From Chloroflexota bacterium (GTDB taxonomy: Bacteria; Chloroflexota; Anaerolineae; Aggregatilineales; Aggregatilineaceae), in the NCBI GenBank assembly GCA_012729765.1, contig JAAYCM010000048.1, positions 1-64,000 of the forward strand: a stretch of 64,000 bases of DNA. Reading direction: 5' to 3'. A program made the translations under genes and the position numbers. The notes beneath the pieces were generated by a model. It ran no database searches. It was not told the origin of the DNA and saw nothing but the letters and a program-made list of their open reading frames with translations. Below are positions 57,231 through 64,000 of this stretch, piece after piece (the stretch's first letter is position 1; every line of letters begins with the position of its first letter).

Positions 57231-58202
57231 ATGGAATATACGTTTTTGGGGCGAACCGGGCTGAAGGTCAGCCGCCTGTGCCTGGGCACCATGAATTTTG
57301 GCCCGCACACCACCGAAGAAGACAGCTACGCGATCATGGATCAGGCCCTCGAAATGGGCATCAACTTCTTCGATACCGCCAACGTCTACGGCTGGAAAAA
57401 GGGCGAAGGCGTCACGGAACAGATCATCGGGCGCTGGCTGGCGCAGGGCGGCGGACGCCGCGAGAAGATCGTGCTGGCGACCAAAGCGCACGGCACGATG
57501 GGCGACTGGCCCAATGAGTCGAAGCTTTCGGCCTACCACATCAAGCGCGCCTGCGAAGAAAGCCTGCGCCGCCTGCAAACCGATCATATCGACCTCTACC
57601 AGATGCACCATATCGACCGCAACACGCCCTGGGAAGAGATCTGGCAGGCGATGGAACAACTCGTGACCGCCGGCAAGGTGCTCTATGTCGGCAGCAGCAA
57701 CTTCGCCGGCTGGCACATCACCCAGGCCAACTACGAGGCGAAAGCGCGCCACTTCATGGGGCTGGTGTCGGAGCAAAGCCTGTATAACCTGGCCGACCGT
57801 ATGATTGAGCTTGAGGTCATCCCGGCCTGCGAAGGGCTGGGGTTGGGGATCATCCCCTGGAGTCCGCTGAAGGGCGGGCTGTTGGGGGGCATCTTGCAGA
57901 AGCAGACCGAGGGACGGCGCGCGTCGGAGCATACGCAGAAGGAAATCGAGAAGTACCGGCCCCAGCTTGAGCGCTATGAGAACTACTGCCGCGAGATGGG
58001 CGAATCTCCGGCGGATGTGGCGCTGGCCTGGCTGCTGCATCAGCCCGCCGTCACCGCGCCGATCATCGGCCCGCGCACGATGGAGCAGCTCACCGGCTCC
58101 GCGCGCGCGCTGGAGATCAAGTTCACCGAGCAGCAGCTCACGGCGCTGGACGAAATCTGGCCCGGCCCCGGCGGCCCGGCCCCCGAAGCCTACGCCTGGT
58201 AG
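57231..58202 (+). CDS. aldo/keto reductase
   Basis: 323 aa; AAGGAG lies six bases before the second of two adjacent ATGs. The barrel opens with MEYTFLGRTGLKVSRLCLGTMNFG. The catalytic tetrad is visible: Asp and Tyr in FFDTANVYGWKKGEG, Lys in LATKAHG and His in YQMHHIDR. GSSNFAGW and IIPWSPLKGGLL bind substrate and NADPH in this family. It should reduce aldehydes or ketones; the substrate is unknown. A terminator follows. Confidence 0.93.
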   Translation: MEYTFLGRTGLKVSRLCLGTMNFGPHTTEEDSYAIMDQALEMGINFFDTANVYGWKKGEGVTEQIIGRWLAQGGGRREKIVLATKAHGTMGDWPNESKLSAYHIKRACEESLRRLQTDHIDLYQMHHIDRNTPWEEIWQAMEQLVTAGKVLYVGSSNFAGWHITQANYEAKARHFMGLVSEQSLYNLADRMIELEVIPACEGLGLGIIPWSPLKGGLLGGILQKQTEGRRASEHTQKEIEKYRPQLERYENYCREMGESPADVALAWLLHQPAVTAPIIGPRTMEQLTGSARALEIKFTEQQLTALDEIWPGPGGPAPEAYAW

Positions 58203-58235
58203 CCGCCCGACAAATCCTTCGCCAGCAGCTAGCAT

Positions 58236-58274
58236 CAGAGCAGGTGCACAGATTCGCATCTGCTCTGCGTTTTT
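58236..58274 (+). terminator. terminator of the aldo/keto reductase gene
   Basis: CAGAGCAG (58236-58243) pairs with CTGCTCTG (58260-58267), followed by CGTTTTT. It lies 33 bp past the stop. Confidence 0.75.
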
Positions 58275-58280
58275 CCTCGA

Positions 58281-58859
58281 CTACTGGTAGAGCGCGGGTT
58301 CTTCCGGCGAGTCGCAGGGCTGTTCGTCATCGGTTGATCGTGTTACGGCCTTCGTCTGCCGCGCCGTGCGCCATTCGTCGCGCAGAACGACGAACATCAG
58401 CAGCACCACCCCGCTCACGATGGAGATGTCGGCCACGTTAAACACCGGCCACATCTTGATGTGCAGAAAATCCACGACGTAGCCCAGGCGCGGACGGTCG
58501 ATCACGTTGTTGCCCAGCGCGCCGCCCAACTGCAAGCCAAGCGCCAGCCGGATCAGCCACATCCCGCCGCTGATCTGGCGGTAGTAGTAGATCACGACGA
58601 CCGACACGACAAGCGCGATTACGGTGAACACTGTGCCGCCGCCCTCAAAGATACCGAAGGCCGCACCGGTGTTGCGGATATGGGTAAAGCGGAAGAAAGG
58701 CCGCACAAAATCCAACGGCATCCACGACGCGTGCAGATCGAGGTGCGCCACGACATAGGCTTTAGTGATCTGATCGACGATGATCACTAGCGCGACGATC
58801 CCGATCAAAAACAGCCAGTGAATCGGGCGGCTGCCGGTATTGGACTGCGTTGAGGTCAC
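58281..58859 (-). CDS. lspA: lipoprotein signal peptidase
   Basis: 192 aa with four membrane helices. The aspartyl-peptidase residues are Asp121 in GNNVIDRPRLGYVVDFL and Asp144 in FNVADISI, both conserved in signal peptidase II. It cuts prolipoproteins before the lipidated Cys, so it would process the lipoproteins at 6886, 17994 and 27600. An acidic C-terminal tail (DDEQPCDSPEEPALY) is a little longer than usual. It follows the DksA-like gene by 4 bp. Confidence 0.96.
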   Translation of the reverse strand: MTSTQSNTGSRPIHWLFLIGIVALVIIVDQITKAYVVAHLDLHASWMPLDFVRPFFRFTHIRNTGAAFGIFEGGGTVFTVIALVVSVVVIYYYRQISGGMWLIRLALGLQLGGALGNNVIDRPRLGYVVDFLHIKMWPVFNVADISIVSGVVLLMFVVLRDEWRTARQTKAVTRSTDDEQPCDSPEEPALYQ

Positions 58860-58863
58860 GGGC

Positions 58864-59223
58864 TTAAATCCTGGCCTGATACTCCAGTGCTTCGGCGCAG
58901 CTCAGGCAGAGCGGCGTATATGGGATCGCTTCCAGCCGGGCAATATCGATCTCGCGCCCGCAGTTGTCGCAGATTCCATAGCGGCCTGCCTCGTGCTTGG
59001 CCAGCGCTTCCTCAACCAGGCGCAGGCGGTTGCGCGCCGCAAGCAGCGACGAGGCATTTACCGTCTGGTCGAAAACCATCGTCGCGTCGTCGGCCTGATG
59101 GTTGGTATAGCCGGTGCCGGTCCCGTCGAGCAGCTCGGCCATTTCGAGCTGTTCGAGCTGCGTCTGAAAGGTCGTGCGGAGGTCCAGCAAAACGCCGTAG
59201 AGTTCGGCCTTGGTTGTCGTCAT
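58864..59223 (-). CDS. DksA/TraR-type C4 zinc-finger protein
   Basis: 119 aa from the ATG at 59223 (GGGGGGAG upstream); the frame extends further but without a better start. Residues about 5-75 form a coiled coil, and Cys85, Cys88, Cys106 and Cys109 make the C4 finger (YGICDNCGREID, TPLCLSCAEALE). Related proteins bind RNA polymerase or act near it. It forms an operon with lspA, a neighbourhood seen for TraR/DksA proteins in other bacteria. Confidence 0.9.
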   Translation of the reverse strand: MTTTKAELYGVLLDLRTTFQTQLEQLEMAELLDGTGTGYTNHQADDATMVFDQTVNASSLLAARNRLRLVEEALAKHEAGRYGICDNCGREIDIARLEAIPYTPLCLSCAEALEYQARI

Positions 59224-59369
59224 GGTATAGCTCCCCCCTACAAGGTGTGGAGACTTCCTGCCAGCCCATAGCGCCTCATTGTAGCGGAGCGCCGGGCCAG
59301 GGGCAACCGTCATCTCGCCAGATCGGGCAAAGATAGGCCATTCAGACCATACCACCTGGACCATAGCCA

Positions 59370-59407
59370 ACAGCCCCAGAACGACATGCTTCATCCTGGG
59401 GCTGCTC
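59370..59407. terminator. hairpin between ileS and the DksA-like gene
   Basis: CAGCCCCAG and CTGGGGCTG form a 9-bp stem 36 bp past the ileS stop. The T tract after it is weak (TTGG), so termination is likely but not strong. Confidence 0.45.
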
Positions 59408-59442
59408 AATACACCATATGCTGTGCGACCGGATCAGGCGTG

Positions 59443-62619
<3,177 letters not shown>

Positions 62620-62636
62620 GCTTCCTCCTGCTAGCG

Positions 62637-62694
62637 GGTCTGGTTGTTGGGCTGTGCACTCATGCGAATACCGTCAGACGACATGCACCAGACC
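62637..62694 (-). promoter_or_regulatory. structured leader before ileS
   Basis: An 8-bp perfect inverted repeat (GGTCTGGT 62637-62644, ACCAGACC 62687-62694) encloses a smaller GTGCA/TGCAC pairing, just before the ileS SD (AGGAGG). Upstream, the transcript has TATGGAACCCGCG (near 62710-62722), close to the T-box consensus but with an extra C. A regulatory role is a guess. Confidence 0.35.
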
Positions 62695-62776
62695 ACCAAT
62701 CGGACGCAGCGCGGGTTCCATACTGCCCTTTGCCACGCTGGCACCTCCTTCGCGCTGTTGCGCCTTTCCAACTGCC

Positions 62777-63280
62777 TCAGCCTGTCTCGCCATACTTATA
62801 AACGCGGAAGATCGTCGGACCTTCCATCGCAGAATACCCTTCGGCAATAAACACTTCCCACGAGGTCGTCAGCCCGGCCACATCTTTCTGACCCAGGCAG
62901 CGCGCCACTGAATACGACACACCCGACGTCTGCGGATCGTCCCCGGCGGCGGTCAGGGTATACCAGCACTGGCTGTTCTCGCCCTCATAGAAGGCGGCCA
63001 CCTCAAGGCCCGGCATCTCCGTGCGGTAGACCCAATACTCCGCGCCCTTGTCCGGCTTGCTGTGTTCAACCGTCTGCGCGCCTTCCGGCACGGGTGGATC
63101 GACGGGGAACAGCAGCACATAGAGCGGCCCGGCCACCCGGCTCAGGATCAGGGCCGCCAGCCCCAGCCCGATCAGCGCGACCAGCACGACCGCCCAGGTC
63201 GGAATCCACCGCCCTCCGGTTTCGCCGGGAGCAGCCGGCACGGAATCTGCCTTATGAATGTCCGGCATCTGCTGCGCCAT
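62777..63280 (-). CDS. membrane protein with external domain (paralogue A)
   Basis: 167 aa. A short cytosolic N-terminus is followed by one helix at about 28-56 and an external domain with EVAAFYEGENSQCWYTLTA and WEVFIAEGYSAMEGPTI. The pattern xEIxAFYxxxxxxCxxxYx is shared with the next gene upstream, so the two are tandem paralogues. No family is recognised. It ends just before the ileS leader. Confidence 0.7.
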   Translation of the reverse strand: MAQQMPDIHKADSVPAAPGETGGRWIPTWAVVLVALIGLGLAALILSRVAGPLYVLLFPVDPPVPEGAQTVEHSKPDKGAEYWVYRTEMPGLEVAAFYEGENSQCWYTLTAAGDDPQTSGVSYSVARCLGQKDVAGLTTSWEVFIAEGYSAMEGPTIFRVYKYGETG

Positions 63281-63283
63281 CGC

Positions 63284-63760
63284 CTAGCCGCCCCAAAAAC
63301 GCTCGATGTCGATCACGACCTGCCCGGTCGGCACGTCATTCTCCACGACCGGCTGGATCGTAACGACCGCATATTGGGTGATATCCATCCACGAGTGATC
63401 GACGATGCAGCGCGTGTACAGATAACCCTCGCGGCGCGTCTCCTGGCCGGGCTGGCTCTGCACCACGCTGTACTGGCGCTGGCAGGTCATATCGTCCTGT
63501 CTGTTATAAAACGCCTCGATCTCCTCGACCGGATCATTCGAGACATAGCGCCGGTGATCTTCGCCCTCGCCCGGCGAGCCGCTCATGACTTCCTCCGCAC
63601 CGGCATAAATCTTGACATCAAGCGGCTGGTTCCGGCTCGCCCGGTAGGCGAAATAACTGATCAGGCCGACCACCACCAGCACCACCCCCAGGGCCAGCAG
63701 TGCCAACGCCGCCCGCACAACCGTGCTCTGCATCATCTCGCGTTCCTGCTTTTCAGACAC
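63284..63760 (-). CDS. membrane protein with external domain (paralogue B)
   Basis: 158 aa from the GTG at 63760, eight bases after GAGGAG; a GTG at 63769 overlaps that SD. One helix at about 17-41, then an external domain with EEIEAFYNRQDDMTCQRQYSV and DITQYAVVTIQPVVEN. It parallels the neighbour at 62777 in layout and in the AFY...C motif, with little other identity. The 3-bp gap to it indicates one operon. Confidence 0.7.
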   Translation of the reverse strand: MSEKQEREMMQSTVVRAALALLALGVVLVVVGLISYFAYRASRNQPLDVKIYAGAEEVMSGSPGEGEDHRRYVSNDPVEEIEAFYNRQDDMTCQRQYSVVQSQPGQETRREGYLYTRCIVDHSWMDITQYAVVTIQPVVENDVPTGQVVIDIERFWGG

Positions 63761-63779
63761 TTCCCCCACTCCTCAAAGG

Positions 63780-64000
63780 CTAGTCGAAAGTCTCAGGGAC
63801 ACTTGCCGCTTCGGCCACCCATGACAGGGGCGCGTCCGGTGCCAGCAGCCGGCCAGCGAGATCGACATCGGCCTGGACCATACGGCGCAGCGGCGCAGCC
63901 TGTTCGCTCTCCAGAATCAACTGCCAGTCCTGCCAGCCGCTTTGCTCTTTGCGCAGCAAGTCGAGTTGGGCTTGCGCGGACTTAAGCTGTCCCTGTCGAT
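63780..64000 (-). CDS. 3' end of an unknown gene
   Basis: The frame is open to the window edge; the last 73 residues are visible. They read as one helical coil (QLKSAQAQLDLLRKEQSGWQ) and an acidic tail ending PETFD. The stop lies 19 bp before the next gene's GTG, so it belongs to the same operon. Family unknown. Confidence 0.6.
   Translation of the reverse strand, partial: RQGQLKSAQAQLDLLRKEQSGWQDWQLILESEQAAPLRRMVQADVDLAGRLLAPDAPLSWVAEAASVPETFD

Overview
The window is about 64 kb of high-GC bacterial DNA with dense genes on both strands and no phage, insertion sequence or CRISPR array. Several traits together suggest a Chloroflexota genome, probably Anaerolineae-like: long Thr-Pro/Ser-Pro linkers in secreted parts of membrane proteins, lipoproteins with LxxC lipoboxes, an LppX/LprAFG-type lipoprotein paired with a 14-helix MFS exporter, an AfsR-like BTAD/ATPase regulator, degenerate Ser/Thr-kinase-like proteins and a type 2 IleRS. 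The taxonomic call is an inference from protein style, not from a marker gene.

Layout. 1-2.8 kb: 3' end of a trehalose synthase gene and two unknown genes. 2.9-4.2 kb: rplJ-rplL (minus) with its own promoter, an L10-leader RNA and a leader hairpin. 4.2-8.7 kb: TgpA-like transglutaminase, a secreted esterase, a DUF1232-like protein. 8.9-14.1 kb: a polysaccharide operon (two Wzz-like proteins, CpsD-like ATPase, RmlA-like nucleotidyltransferase, HAD phosphatase, RmlB). 14.1-18.8 kb: a zinc deacylase, a receiver-like/GAF protein, and an LprG-like lipoprotein plus MFS exporter. 19-26 kb: metH and a homocysteine methyltransferase/MTHFR fusion under a SAM-I riboswitch, divergent from homoserine dehydrogenase. 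26-31.5 kb: GNAT, PLAT domain, SH3/CARDB lipoprotein, GT-C glycosyltransferase, tRNA-Val.

31.5-45.5 kb is a signalling region: a helical-repeat/SH3b membrane protein, two kinase-like proteins with altered catalytic loops (one about 1,440 residues), a divergent BTAD/ATPase/TPR regulator, an M20 peptidase and an OmpR-type regulator with a degenerate receiver behind a possible leader peptide. 45.5-52.2 kb: rpsT, trmD, hutI, an ECF sigma/anti-sigma pair, a ComEA-like protein, deoC. 52.3-55.2 kb: a second ECF sigma factor with a small partner, a zinc-ribbon/FHA protein and a roadblock protein. 55.3-64 kb: hutU, an aldo/keto reductase, lspA, a DksA-like zinc finger, ileS with a swapped HIGH motif, and three genes for small membrane or unknown proteins.

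Functional links: the MTHFR part of the fusion can supply methyl-THF to MetH, and both are set to be repressed by SAM. LspA would mature the lipoproteins seen here. hutI and hutU carry two consecutive steps of histidine breakdown but lie 8.6 kb apart. At least three genes have a -10 box placed exactly 6 nt before ATG with no Shine-Dalgarno, so leaderless mRNAs appear to be used alongside ordinary SD-led starts.
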